Assembly: GCA_030841185.1 (NCBI GenBank)
Contig: JAVEDB010000057.1
Span: forward strand, 1 to 53,854
Length of the DNA: 53,854 bases
DNA from: Actinomycetota bacterium
GTDB lineage: Bacteria > Actinomycetota > Actinomycetes > JACCUZ01
Direction of reading: 5' to 3'
Shown here: piece by piece, positions 42,715 to 50,805 of the stretch
How positions within the stretch are numbered: the first letter of the stretch is position 1
Layout of the letters: each line of letters begins with the position of its first letter
Notes under the pieces: model-generated
What the model was told of the DNA's origin: nothing
Seen by the model: the letters and a program-made list of their open reading frames with translations, nothing else
The model's database searches: none
Translations under genes and position numbers: made by a program

Positions 42715-45243
42715 CTAACGGGCCTCGGACTGCCGTCCCGGCCGCTGGTCGTCCGCCGGAGCAGGGATGGCCGGCTGCTCGTCATCGGCGGGCCGCAGGC
42801 GCGTCGCGAACGAGGCGAAGCGTTCCGCCAGCCAGCGGGTCATGTCGTCGGCAGGCATCGGACGGGACAGCAGGTAGCCCTGGAGCAGGTCACACCCGAG
42901 CTCCCCGAGCAGCCGCCAGGTGCGTTCGTCCTCGACGCCCTCCGCGACGACGGTGAGGCCGAGGTCGTGCCCGAGGCTGATCACTGCGCGGACGATCGCG
43001 AGGTCGGCGCTGCTGTCGGCAAGGTTGCGGACGAACGTGCGGTCGATCTTCACCTCGTGGACGGGCAGGCGGCGCAGCCGGGTCAGCGATGAGTACCCGG
43101 TGCCGAAGTCGTCGACGGAGATGCTGATGCCCAGCTCGACCAGCCGCTCCAACGCGACGACTGCGTGCGTCGGGTCCGCGACGATCGCGCTTTCGGTCAC
43201 CTCGAGCTTGAGCAGTCCCGGCGGGAGTTGCTCCTGGACGAGCAGCCGCGCGACGGCGTCGGCGAGCTCACCCTCGAGCAGGTTGCGCATCGAGATGTTG
43301 ACGGCCATCTGCACCGGCGTGCCGGCCGCCCGCCACTCCGCGCACTGGCGGACGGCGGTCTGCAGGACGAACCGGGTGAGGGGACGGATGAGACCGGTCT
43401 GCTCGGCCAGCGGGATGAACTCGTCCGGGGGGATGTTTCCCCACACCGCATGCCGCCAGCGCACCAGAGCCTCGACGCCGGTGACCCGGCCGCTGCCGGG
43501 CTCGGCCTGCGGCTGGTAGTGCAGCTGCAGGCCTCCCTCGTCGAGGGCCCGCGCGAGGTCGCCGATCAGCGACAGGCGGCGAGCGCTGTAGGGGTCGTTG
43601 TCCGACGAGTAGTGCGCGACACCGGTGACCTGGCGTTTCGCGTCGTACATCGCGACCTCGGCCCGGCGCAGGAGTAGCGCTGCCGATGAACCGTCGCGGG
43701 GGGCGACCGAGATGCCCACGCTCGCGGTCACGTCGAGCTGGATGGTGCCCAGCACGAAGGGCCGGGAGAAGTCGCTGTGCACGCGCTGGACCATCCCCTC
43801 GACGTGCACCTCGTCACCGGCCAGCAGCACCGCGAACTCGTCGTCGCCGAGGCGCGCCACGACGGTCTGCTCGTGCTCGAGACGGCGCAGTCGCCGGCCC
43901 ACCTGCCGGAGCAGCTCGTCACCGACGTCGTACCCGAGGGTGTCGTTGACCTCCTTGAACCGGTCGAGGTCCATGAGCACCACGGCGGCGTCCCCGCCCT
44001 CCAGCCGTCGCTCGAGCCGTTGCAGGAAGTGCAGCCGGTTGGGCAGCCCTGTCAGGGGGTCGTGCAGTGAGAGGTGCTCGGTCTCCTGCGCCGCCTCTCG
44101 GACCCGTTCCACCAGCGCGCTGTTCGCGAGGGCGACCCCGGCGTGGCCGGCGAGCGCCTGGAAGAGCTTCGCGTCCTCACGGTCGAACGTGCTGACGTCG
44201 TCAACCCGGTCGGTGACCAGGAGCGCCCCGATGATGCGGCCCTCCTCGCGCAGCGGTGCGGCCATGCCGTCGATGAAGCCGGTGCCGCGGAGGGCCTCGC
44301 TGGGTTCCCCGTGACGGCCGCGTGGCAGCAGTAGGACCTCGCCGTCGAGCGCCGGCAGCCACCACGACCCGAGGTGCGGGTGGGCCGTCCCTGCCCCATC
44401 GGGAACCAGCACGATCTCGGACCTCTGGGCACGCAGGAGTGCTCGGGCCTCGGCCAGCACGGTCTCGAGCACCGACGCGTGCTGCAACGACTGGTCGACC
44501 GACCGGGTGAACGCGTAGAGCAGCTCCAGTCGTCCATAGCGCTGCCGCTGCACGTGGTAGGCGCGGAACAGCGCGAAGGTGAGGACGGCCAGCACCGCGA
44601 GCAGGGCCAGTGCGGAGGTCTCCCGGCGTACGAGCAAAGCGGTGACCAGTGCCAGATCGGTGACGACGAGCGTCGAGATCGACCCGAGGGCGAGGTTCTT
44701 CGGCAGCGGCCGGGGTTGCCAGACGCGCTCGCGCAGGGAGATGGCAGCGAAGACCGCGAGCCCGCTGAGCACGTGGACCAGCTGCGTCGCGAGCAGGGCA
44801 GCGAGCCATCCGGCGGGCGACAACGGGTCCTCGCGGGTGCGCAGCAGCCCGAGTGCGAGGTCGTACGCCGCGATGGCCACGGTGACCTGGAGCAGCCAGT
44901 TCGCCGCATTGAACGCGGTCTTGATCGGGGCGGCCCGGTTCAGGACGAGGAACGTGAAGCCGGTGCCCACCAGGGCGGCCAGGACGAGGTCGTTGGGTGC
45001 GGCGAAGATCAGGCCGAGCACGAGGGGTGCCTCGCCGAAGCTGACGGTGTGGTTCTCGCGGCCGAAGGGGAGCAGCACGACGAACCGCTCGGTCAGGCAG
45101 AACAACGCGGCCAGCAGCGGCCACCAGATGTGCGGTGGCAGCTGGGGCAACGAAAGGCCTCGCCACCACAGCAGAGCGCCGGCGCCGGCGAGAGCCGCAC
45201 TGAGCATCCAGACGGCGACGTCCGACCGCCGGTGTCCCGTCAC
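42715..45243 (-). CDS. Membrane GAF-GGDEF-EAL protein (c-di-GMP turnover), 842 aa
   Basis: The N-terminal ~230 residues hold about six to eight membrane helices (MASE-like sensor). A GAF domain spans ~255-410, then GGDEF ~420-570 and EAL ~590-830. The EAL part is intact: VEALVRWRH, NISMRNLLEGE, VTESAI, VDDFGTGYSSL, KIDRTFV and AEGVED, so c-di-GMP phosphodiesterase activity is expected. In the cyclase domain the signature is RLGDDEF and no RxxD inhibitory site is seen, so cyclase activity is doubtful. The GTG 45243 (MTGHRRSDVAVW) was chosen because the longer TTG start lies within the T-tail of the upstream terminator. It is coupled to nadE. Confidence 0.88.
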   Translation of the reverse strand: MTGHRRSDVAVWMLSAALAGAGALLWWRGLSLPQLPPHIWWPLLAALFCLTERFVVLLPFGRENHTVSFGEAPLVLGLIFAAPNDLVLAALVGTGFTFLVLNRAAPIKTAFNAANWLLQVTVAIAAYDLALGLLRTREDPLSPAGWLAALLATQLVHVLSGLAVFAAISLRERVWQPRPLPKNLALGSISTLVVTDLALVTALLVRRETSALALLAVLAVLTFALFRAYHVQRQRYGRLELLYAFTRSVDQSLQHASVLETVLAEARALLRAQRSEIVLVPDGAGTAHPHLGSWWLPALDGEVLLLPRGRHGEPSEALRGTGFIDGMAAPLREEGRIIGALLVTDRVDDVSTFDREDAKLFQALAGHAGVALANSALVERVREAAQETEHLSLHDPLTGLPNRLHFLQRLERRLEGGDAAVVLMDLDRFKEVNDTLGYDVGDELLRQVGRRLRRLEHEQTVVARLGDDEFAVLLAGDEVHVEGMVQRVHSDFSRPFVLGTIQLDVTASVGISVAPRDGSSAALLLRRAEVAMYDAKRQVTGVAHYSSDNDPYSARRLSLIGDLARALDEGGLQLHYQPQAEPGSGRVTGVEALVRWRHAVWGNIPPDEFIPLAEQTGLIRPLTRFVLQTAVRQCAEWRAAGTPVQMAVNISMRNLLEGELADAVARLLVQEQLPPGLLKLEVTESAIVADPTHAVVALERLVELGISISVDDFGTGYSSLTRLRRLPVHEVKIDRTFVRNLADSSADLAIVRAVISLGHDLGLTVVAEGVEDERTWRLLGELGCDLLQGYLLSRPMPADDMTRWLAERFASFATRLRPADDEQPAIPAPADDQRPGRQSEAR

Positions 45244-45288
45244 TGCTCCATAGTGGGGCCAACCGAGGCCCGGCATGACCAAAACGAC

Positions 45289-45321
45289 GCTCCTGCTGGG
45301 GGACCGGCCCCCACCAGGAGC
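45289..45321 (-). terminator. Strong rho-independent terminator of the SNGWQ peptide gene
   Basis: Inverted 14-base arms pair at 13 positions (GCTCCTG and CAGGAGC outermost, with G/C runs inside) around a 5-base loop. They are followed on the minus strand, after a few bases, by TTTT. It begins 7 bp after the peptide stop codon. Confidence 0.85.
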
Positions 45322-45327
45322 AGTCGG

Positions 45328-45561
45328 CTACTGCCAGCCGTTAGAGGCCAGCGTCGTCTGCCATCCGTTGCTGGCCAGCACTGTCGAGGACTTCTGCCAG
45401 CCGTTCGAGGCGATCGGCTTGTTCTGCCAGCCGTTGGAGGCCACCGACGAGGCCAGCCCGGGGAGACCGGCGGCCACCAGCAGGGCCAGTGCGACGGCGG
45501 CCGCGAGGGCCAGCAGGAAGAGGGGGAGGGAGGAGATGCGAGAGGTGCGGGCCTGGTCCAT
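45328..45561 (-). CDS. Small exported peptide with four ASNGWQ repeats, 77 aa
   Basis: Residues 1-10 (MDQARTSRIS) are the charged start and ~12-33 (LPLFLLALAAAVALALLVAAGL) are hydrophobic. GLASSVA provides a possible signal-peptidase site. The rest is four copies of ASNGWQ at residues 41-46, 51-56, 63-68 and 72-77, each preceded by Val, Ile or Leu, and the last one ends the protein. AGGAG lies 9 nt before the ATG and a strong terminator follows the stop, so the gene is transcribed alone. No maturation enzyme, transporter or protease is adjacent. I do not recognise the family. It could be a secreted repeat peptide, a multi-copy signal precursor or an anchored surface peptide. Confidence 0.85.
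   Translation of the reverse strand: MDQARTSRISSLPLFLLALAAAVALALLVAAGLPGLASSVASNGWQNKPIASNGWQKSSTVLASNGWQTTLASNGWQ
45331..45444 (-). repeat. Degenerate coding repeat [V/I/L]-ASNGWQ, four copies
   Basis: Four units encode ASNGWQ at spacings of 10, 12 and 9 residues. Ala is always GCC, Asn AAC, Trp TGG and Gln CAG, but the serine codons are TCC, TCG, AGC and TCT in turn and one Gly is GGA. The peptide is identical while the DNA has diverged. Confidence 0.95.
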
Positions 45562-45695
45562 CGGGGGGACTCCTGTCAGAAGGCCCCGCGGGCACGGGGC
45601 CGGGTACCTCCGATGATCGTTTCTCGAGGTGGCGACAGGGCAACGCCTCGCCGTGGACTCGGTAAACCTTCCGCAATGGGCGGGCGACGGGTCCC

Positions 45696-45711
45696 GTAAC
45701 GTCCCGGAAAC
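45696..45711 (+). promoter_or_regulatory. GlnR-like site upstream of glnA2
   Basis: GTAAC, six bases, then GAAAC match the half-box of the Streptomyces GlnR consensus (gTnAC-n6-GaAAC). The pair ends 24 bp before the glnA2 start codon. A second adjacent pair, as in strong sites, is not present. GlnR is the global nitrogen regulator of actinomycetes, and glutamine synthetase genes are its classic targets. Confidence 0.5.
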
Positions 45712-45735
45712 ACCCGCCCGGTAAGGATTGGCCTC

Positions 45736-47073
45736 ATGGACAAGCAGCAGGAGTTCGTGCTCCGGACCCTCGAGGAGCGGGACATCCGATTCGTCCGGTT
45801 GTGGTTCACCGACGTGCTGGGCTTCCTCAAGTCGGTGGCCATCGCACCGGCCGAGCTCGAGGGGGCCTTCGCCGAGGGAATCGGGTTCGACGGGTCGTCC
45901 ATCGAGGGCTTCGCCCGCGTCTACGAGTCGGACATGCTCGCGAAGCCGGACCCTGCGACGTTCCAGGTGCTGCCGTGGCGCTCGGAGCTACCCGGCAGCG
46001 CGCGGATGTTCTGCGACATCCTGATGCCCGACGGCACCCCCTCGTACGCCGACCCTCGGCACGTGCTGAAGCGGACGCTGGCGCGCGCGGCCGAGCTGGG
46101 GTTCTCCTTCTACACGCACCCGGAGATCGAGTTCTATCTGTTCCAGCACGCACCTGAGCCGGGGCAGGTGCCCGCACCCATCGACTCCGGCGGCTACTTC
46201 GATCACGTCGCACACGGTGCGGGGCACGACTTCCGCCGCGACGCCATCACCATGCTCGAGGCGATGGGCATCTCGGTGGAGTTCAGCCACCACGAGGGCG
46301 GCCCGGGCCAGCAGGAGATCGACCTGCGGTACGCCGATGCGCTGTCCACGGCCGACAACATCATGACCTTCCGTCTCGTCATGAAGGAGGTCGCCCTCAG
46401 TCAGGGCGTGCACGCGTCGTTCATGCCGAAGCCGTTCACTGAGCATCCTGGGTCCGGCATGCACACGCACCTGTCGTTGTTCGAGGGCGACCGGAACGCG
46501 TTCTACGAGGCGGGCGCGCAGTACCAGCTGTCCAAGGTGGGCCGTGCGTTCATCGCGGGTCTGCTTCGCCATGCGCACGAGATCAGCGCGGTGACCAACC
46601 AGTGGGTCAACTCCTACAAGCGGCTCTCCGGCGGCGGCGAGGCACCGGCGTACGTGTCCTGGGGACACAACAACCGTTCTGCCCTGGTGCGGGTGCCGAT
46701 GTACAAGCCCCAGAAGGGCAACTCCACCCGCGTCGAGTTCCGGTCTCCCGACAGCGCCTGCAACCCGTACCTGTCGTTCGCCGTGATCCTCGCTGCCGGC
46801 CTGCGAGGGATCGAGGAGGGCTACGAGCTGTCCGAGGGGGCCGAGGACAACATCTGGGAGCTCACGGATGCCGAGCGGAGGGCCCTCGGCATCGAGCCGC
46901 TGCCCACGAGTCTGACCGACGCCGTGCGTGCGATGGAGAGCAGCGAGCTCGTCGCGGAGACCCTTGGCGAGCACGTCTTTGACTTCTTCCTGCGCAACAA
47001 GCGGCAGGAGTGGGCGGAGTACCGCCGCCAGGTCACCCGGTTCGAGCTGGACCGGTACCTTCCCATCTTGTGA
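45736..47073 (+). CDS. glnA2: Glutamine synthetase type I, GlnA2-like, 445 aa
   Basis: Forms glutamine from glutamate and ammonia with ATP. Conserved are GIGFDGSSIEGFARVYESDM, HPEIEFYLF, SHHEGGPGQQEIDLRY, HASFMPKPFTEHPGSGMHTHLSL, NSYKRL and RVEFRSPDSACNPYLSFAVIL. At the place of the adenylylated tyrosine of GSI-beta enzymes (usually NLYDLP) this protein reads NIWELTDAE, so the Tyr is missing and regulation by adenylylation is unlikely. Length and the gene pair with glnE match GlnA2 of M. tuberculosis. AAGGA lies 8 nt before the ATG. Its stop overlaps the next GTG (GTGA). Confidence 0.93.
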   Translation: MDKQQEFVLRTLEERDIRFVRLWFTDVLGFLKSVAIAPAELEGAFAEGIGFDGSSIEGFARVYESDMLAKPDPATFQVLPWRSELPGSARMFCDILMPDGTPSYADPRHVLKRTLARAAELGFSFYTHPEIEFYLFQHAPEPGQVPAPIDSGGYFDHVAHGAGHDFRRDAITMLEAMGISVEFSHHEGGPGQQEIDLRYADALSTADNIMTFRLVMKEVALSQGVHASFMPKPFTEHPGSGMHTHLSLFEGDRNAFYEAGAQYQLSKVGRAFIAGLLRHAHEISAVTNQWVNSYKRLSGGGEAPAYVSWGHNNRSALVRVPMYKPQKGNSTRVEFRSPDSACNPYLSFAVILAAGLRGIEEGYELSEGAEDNIWELTDAERRALGIEPLPTSLTDAVRAMESSELVAETLGEHVFDFFLRNKRQEWAEYRRQVTRFELDRYLPIL

Positions 47074-47840
47074 CCGATCCCGCGCTGCTGGTCGTCCAGC
47101 ACGAGGCGGACACCGGTCCGGGATGGTTCGCCGGTTGGCTCGCCGACTCGGGCCTGCGCCTCGACATCGCCCACCCCTACCGGGGTGAGCTGTTGCCCGA
47201 CCTGGACGGCTACGAGGGACTGCTGGTTCTCGGCGGCGCGATGGGACCCGCCGATGACGACCGTTGCCCATGGCTGCCGGGCACCCGCGCGCTGATGGCG
47301 GGTGCCGTGGAGCGTGGGCTGCCCGCCTTGGGGATCTGTCTCGGCGGGGAGCTGCTCGCGCTGGCATGCGGCGGGACGGTGGCGCGAGGGCGCCAGGGAC
47401 CGGAGCTCGGGGTGCTGCCGTTCCAGCTGCGCCCCGAGGCCGCGAGTGACCCGCTGTTCTCCGTCCTGCCGCCCACGGCGGCCGTGTTGCAGTGGCACTG
47501 GGAGGAGATCGCGCAGCTGCCACCCGGTGCTGTCTGGCTCGGCGCGAGCGACGCCTACCCGCACCAGGCGTTCCGCATCGGTGCCGCGGCCTGGGGGGTG
47601 CAGGGCCACCCGGAGGTCACTGCTGACATCGCCGCCGCGTGGGCCCGGGAGGACAGCCCGCTGCTGCTCGAAGCGGGCCGTGACCCCGCGTCACTGGTCG
47701 CCGAGGTGCGAAACGCCGAGGCGATGCTGGTCGAGACCTGGCGTCCGTTGGCTGGTCGGTTCGCTTCCGTCATCCGCGAGCGCCATGGCCGGGGCCTGAC
47801 GGGCACTACCGTGGGCACCCGTGACGGCGGAGCGGCGTGA
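47070..47840 (+). CDS. Class I glutamine amidotransferase-like protein, 256 aa
   Basis: GMP-synthase-type GATase domain: LVLGGAMGPADDDRCPWLPGTRALM, the nucleophile elbow GLPALGICLGGELLALA with the catalytic Cys, then LQWHWEEIAQLPPGA and the His in WGVQGHPEVT. No synthetase domain is attached, so it may be a stand-alone glutaminase or gamma-glutamyl hydrolase acting on glutamine-linked compounds (compare PuuD-like enzymes). The GTG overlaps the glnA2 stop and the end overlaps glnE by 20 bp, so all three are translated together. This placement suggests a role in glutamine metabolism, but the substrate is not known. Confidence 0.87.
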   Translation: MTDPALLVVQHEADTGPGWFAGWLADSGLRLDIAHPYRGELLPDLDGYEGLLVLGGAMGPADDDRCPWLPGTRALMAGAVERGLPALGICLGGELLALACGGTVARGRQGPELGVLPFQLRPEAASDPLFSVLPPTAAVLQWHWEEIAQLPPGAVWLGASDAYPHQAFRIGAAAWGVQGHPEVTADIAAAWAREDSPLLLEAGRDPASLVAEVRNAEAMLVETWRPLAGRFASVIRERHGRGLTGTTVGTRDGGAA

Positions 47841-50805
47841 AGGCAGCACCGCCGCCCGTCTCGCCCGTGCCGGCTTCTCCGATCCCGGCGCCGCCGCACC
47901 CGCCCTGGAGTCGGCGGCAGTGCACGGGATCGGCAACGAGGACGAGCTGCTTGCCGCGCTCGCACTGACCGCGGATCCCGACGCGGCCCTGGCGGCGCTC
48001 GCCGAGCTCGCCGTACGGCTCCCCGATGCCAAGCAGTTGGCCGACGCACTCACGGGGGACCCGACGACGCGGGACCGGCTGCTCTCGGTCCTCGGCGCGA
48101 GCCCCGCCCTCGCCGAGCACCTGCTGCGGCACCCCGAGGACTGGCGCGCGATGACCGGCGTCGAGCAGCTGCCACCGAGCGTGCTGCGCCGGCGGCTGCT
48201 CGCCGCGGTGGGCGCTGATCCCGACGCACGGGTTCCCACCGCCGCACTGTCGGGCAGCATCGCGCTCGATGCGTTGCGCGTTGCCTACCGGCGAGAGCTC
48301 CTCGACATCGCGGCCCGCGACCTGACCGGCGTCGTACGCGTCGACGACGTGGCCGCCGAGCTGGCCGACCTGGCTGCCGCGACGCTCGACGCGGCCCTCG
48401 CCGTGGCCCGGGGGGAGCTGCCCGCCGCTGCCGCGCAGTGCCGGCTCGCGGTCATCGCGATGGGCAAGTGCGGCGGCCGCGAGCTCAACTACGCGAGCGA
48501 CGTGGACGTCATCTTCGTCGCCGAGCCCGCCGCCGACACCGACGAGACCGACGCGTTGCGCACGGCGACCCTGCTCGCGTCCGGCCTGATGCGCGTCTGC
48601 TCGGCTACCACGGGCGAGGGCACGATCTGGCCCGTCGACGCGGCCCTGCGACCGGAAGGCAAGGCGGGTCCGCTGGTGCGCACCCTCGCCAGCCACGTCG
48701 CCTACTACGAGCGCTGGGCCAAGACCTGGGAGTTCCAGGCGCTTCTCAAGGCGCGGCCAGTCGCCGGAGATCCTGAGCTCGGCAGGAGGTACGCCGAGTC
48801 GATCGCGCCCCTGGTCTGGGCGGCGGCCGGGCGTGAGGACTTCGTCATCGACGTGCAGGACATGCGCCGTCGGGTCGAGGCAACGCTGCCGGCCGACGCG
48901 CGAAGCCGGCAGCTGAAGCTCGGTCCCGGCGGCCTGCGCGACGTGGAGTTCGCGGTGCAGCTGCTGCAGCTCGTGCACGGCCGGACCGATGAGCGGTTGC
49001 GCAGCCCGAACACCCTCGAGGCGCTCGAGGCTCTCTCCACGCACGGCTATGTCGGACGCGACGACGCGGCGGAGCTGGACCGGGCCTACCGGTTCCTGCG
49101 CACCGTGGAGCACCGGCTGCAGTTGTACCGGCTGCGACGTACGCACGTGATGCCGGACGACGAGGGCGAGCTGCGTCGACTCGGCCGGTCGATGGGGTTC
49201 CGCGGTGCTCCCGTCGAGGAGCTGCACGAGCAGTGGCGCCGGCATGCACGCGAGGTCCGCCGCCTGCACGAGAAGCTGTTCTACCGGCCGTTGCTGACCT
49301 CGGTCGCCCGACTCGGGCCGGCCGAGGCGCGCCTGACGCCGCAGGCCGCGAGTGCCCGGCTCGAGGCGCTGGGCTACCTCGACCCGCCCGGCGCACTGCG
49401 GCACCTCGAGGCGCTCACGGCCGGTGTGTCCCGACGGGCCGCGATCCAGCGGACCCTGCTGCCGGTGATGCTCGCCTGGTTCGCCGATGCACCCGACCCG
49501 GATGGCGGGCTGCTCGCCTTCCGGCAGGTGAGCGAGGCCCTGGGCTCCACTCACTGGTACCTCCGGCTGCTGCGCGACGAGGGCGCGGTGGCCGAGCGGC
49601 TCGCTCACCTGCTTGCCAGCAGTCGCTACGTGGTCGACCTGCTGATGCGCGCTCCCGAGGCGGTCGCGATGCTGGCCGACGACGCCGAGCTGCAACCGCG
49701 GACCCGCGACGCGCTGTCCGCTGAGCTCGCCGCTGCAGTCGGCCGCCACGAGACCCCCGAGCTCGCGGTGGCGGCGGCCCGTGCTGTCCGCCGCCGAGAG
49801 CTGTTCCGCGTCGCCGTCGCCGACCTGCTCGGGCAGCTCGACGTCGAGGCCGTCGGGGCGGCACTCACGGACATCACCGCGACGACCCTGCAGGCGGCAC
49901 TCGACGTGGCGACGCGGTCGGTCCAATCGGAACGCGGTGCGCTGCCAACCCGGATCGCCGTCATCGCCATGGGCCGGTTCGGCGGGGCCGAACAGGGCTA
50001 CAGCAGTGACGCGGACGTGCTGTTCGTCCACGATCCGCTCGATGGCGCCGACGAGCGCGAGGCCACCGACGCGGCGCATGCAGTGGCCAACGAGCTTCGG
50101 CGGCTACTCGGCGTACCCGCTCCTGACCCGCCGCTCGGCGTGGACGCCGACCTGCGACCAGAGGGCCGGCAAGGTCCGCTGGTGCGCACCCTCGCGTCGT
50201 ACGCGGCCTACTACGCCCGGTGGTCGCAGGTATGGGAGAGCCAGGCGCTGCTGCGGGCGCAGCCGGTCGCCGGTGACCGGGAGCTCGGCGCCCGGTTCGC
50301 TGCCCTGGTCGATCCGATGCGCTATCCCGCGGACGGCATCAGCGACGCGGAGGTGCGCGAGATCCGGCGCATCAAGGCACGGATCGACGCGGAACGCCTG
50401 CCCCGCGGTACGGACCCGGCCCGGCACACCAAGCTCGGTCCCGGGGGGCTGGCCGACGTCGAGTGGACGGTGCAGCTGCTTCAGCTGCGCCGCGGCGCGG
50501 ACGTCGCGGGGTTGCGTACGCCGCAGACCCTCGCCGCGCTGGGGGCAGCAGCAGACGCCGGACTGCTCGAAGCTGACGAGGCGATGACCCTGGCTGAGGC
50601 GTGGCGCCTGGCGAGCCGGGTGCGCAACGCGATGATGCTGGTGCGGGGCCGCCCGGGAGACAGCCTGCCGACCGACGCGCGGGAATTGTCCGGAGTCGCG
50701 CGTGTCCTGGGCTACCCGCCGGGCGCAGCAGGCACGATGGTCGAGGACTACCGGCGTGCGACCCGACGTGCCAGGACGGTGGTGGACCGAGTGTTCTTCC
50801 GGTGA
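47821..50805 (+). CDS. glnE: Glutamine synthetase adenylyltransferase/deadenylylase, 994 aa
   Basis: Two homologous nucleotidyltransferase halves. The N-terminal one has GGRELNYASDVDVIFV (about residue 220) and the C-terminal one GGAEQGYSSDADVLFVHDP, each with the metal-binding D-x-D. Each is followed by the helical domain block LKLGPGGLRDVEFAVQLLQL and TKLGPGGLADVEWTVQLLQL. The enzyme adds and removes AMP on GSI in response to nitrogen state. The GTG start overlaps the amidotransferase end. Since the adjacent GlnA2-like protein lacks the target tyrosine, the true target is presumably another GS outside the window. Its stop overlaps the next gene (GTGA). Confidence 0.95.
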   Translation: MTAERREGSTAARLARAGFSDPGAAAPALESAAVHGIGNEDELLAALALTADPDAALAALAELAVRLPDAKQLADALTGDPTTRDRLLSVLGASPALAEHLLRHPEDWRAMTGVEQLPPSVLRRRLLAAVGADPDARVPTAALSGSIALDALRVAYRRELLDIAARDLTGVVRVDDVAAELADLAAATLDAALAVARGELPAAAAQCRLAVIAMGKCGGRELNYASDVDVIFVAEPAADTDETDALRTATLLASGLMRVCSATTGEGTIWPVDAALRPEGKAGPLVRTLASHVAYYERWAKTWEFQALLKARPVAGDPELGRRYAESIAPLVWAAAGREDFVIDVQDMRRRVEATLPADARSRQLKLGPGGLRDVEFAVQLLQLVHGRTDERLRSPNTLEALEALSTHGYVGRDDAAELDRAYRFLRTVEHRLQLYRLRRTHVMPDDEGELRRLGRSMGFRGAPVEELHEQWRRHAREVRRLHEKLFYRPLLTSVARLGPAEARLTPQAASARLEALGYLDPPGALRHLEALTAGVSRRAAIQRTLLPVMLAWFADAPDPDGGLLAFRQVSEALGSTHWYLRLLRDEGAVAERLAHLLASSRYVVDLLMRAPEAVAMLADDAELQPRTRDALSAELAAAVGRHETPELAVAAARAVRRRELFRVAVADLLGQLDVEAVGAALTDITATTLQAALDVATRSVQSERGALPTRIAVIAMGRFGGAEQGYSSDADVLFVHDPLDGADEREATDAAHAVANELRRLLGVPAPDPPLGVDADLRPEGRQGPLVRTLASYAAYYARWSQVWESQALLRAQPVAGDRELGARFAALVDPMRYPADGISDAEVREIRRIKARIDAERLPRGTDPARHTKLGPGGLADVEWTVQLLQLRRGADVAGLRTPQTLAALGAAADAGLLEADEAMTLAEAWRLASRVRNAMMLVRGRPGDSLPTDARELSGVARVLGYPPGAAGTMVEDYRRATRRARTVVDRVFFR

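Noticed and set aside
40885-43092. Long plus-strand open frame opposite nadE and the EAL region
   Set aside because: It crosses two real genes in antisense and shows only shadow composition.
45244-45282. TTG start for the GGDEF-EAL protein
   Set aside because: This start lies in the T-tail of the upstream terminator and has no ribosome binding site; GTG 45243 is the better choice.
47806-50079. Long open frame of about 750 codons on the minus strand opposite glnE
   Set aside because: Antisense shadow of glnE; no motif, and the glnE catalytic motifs are clear on the plus strand.
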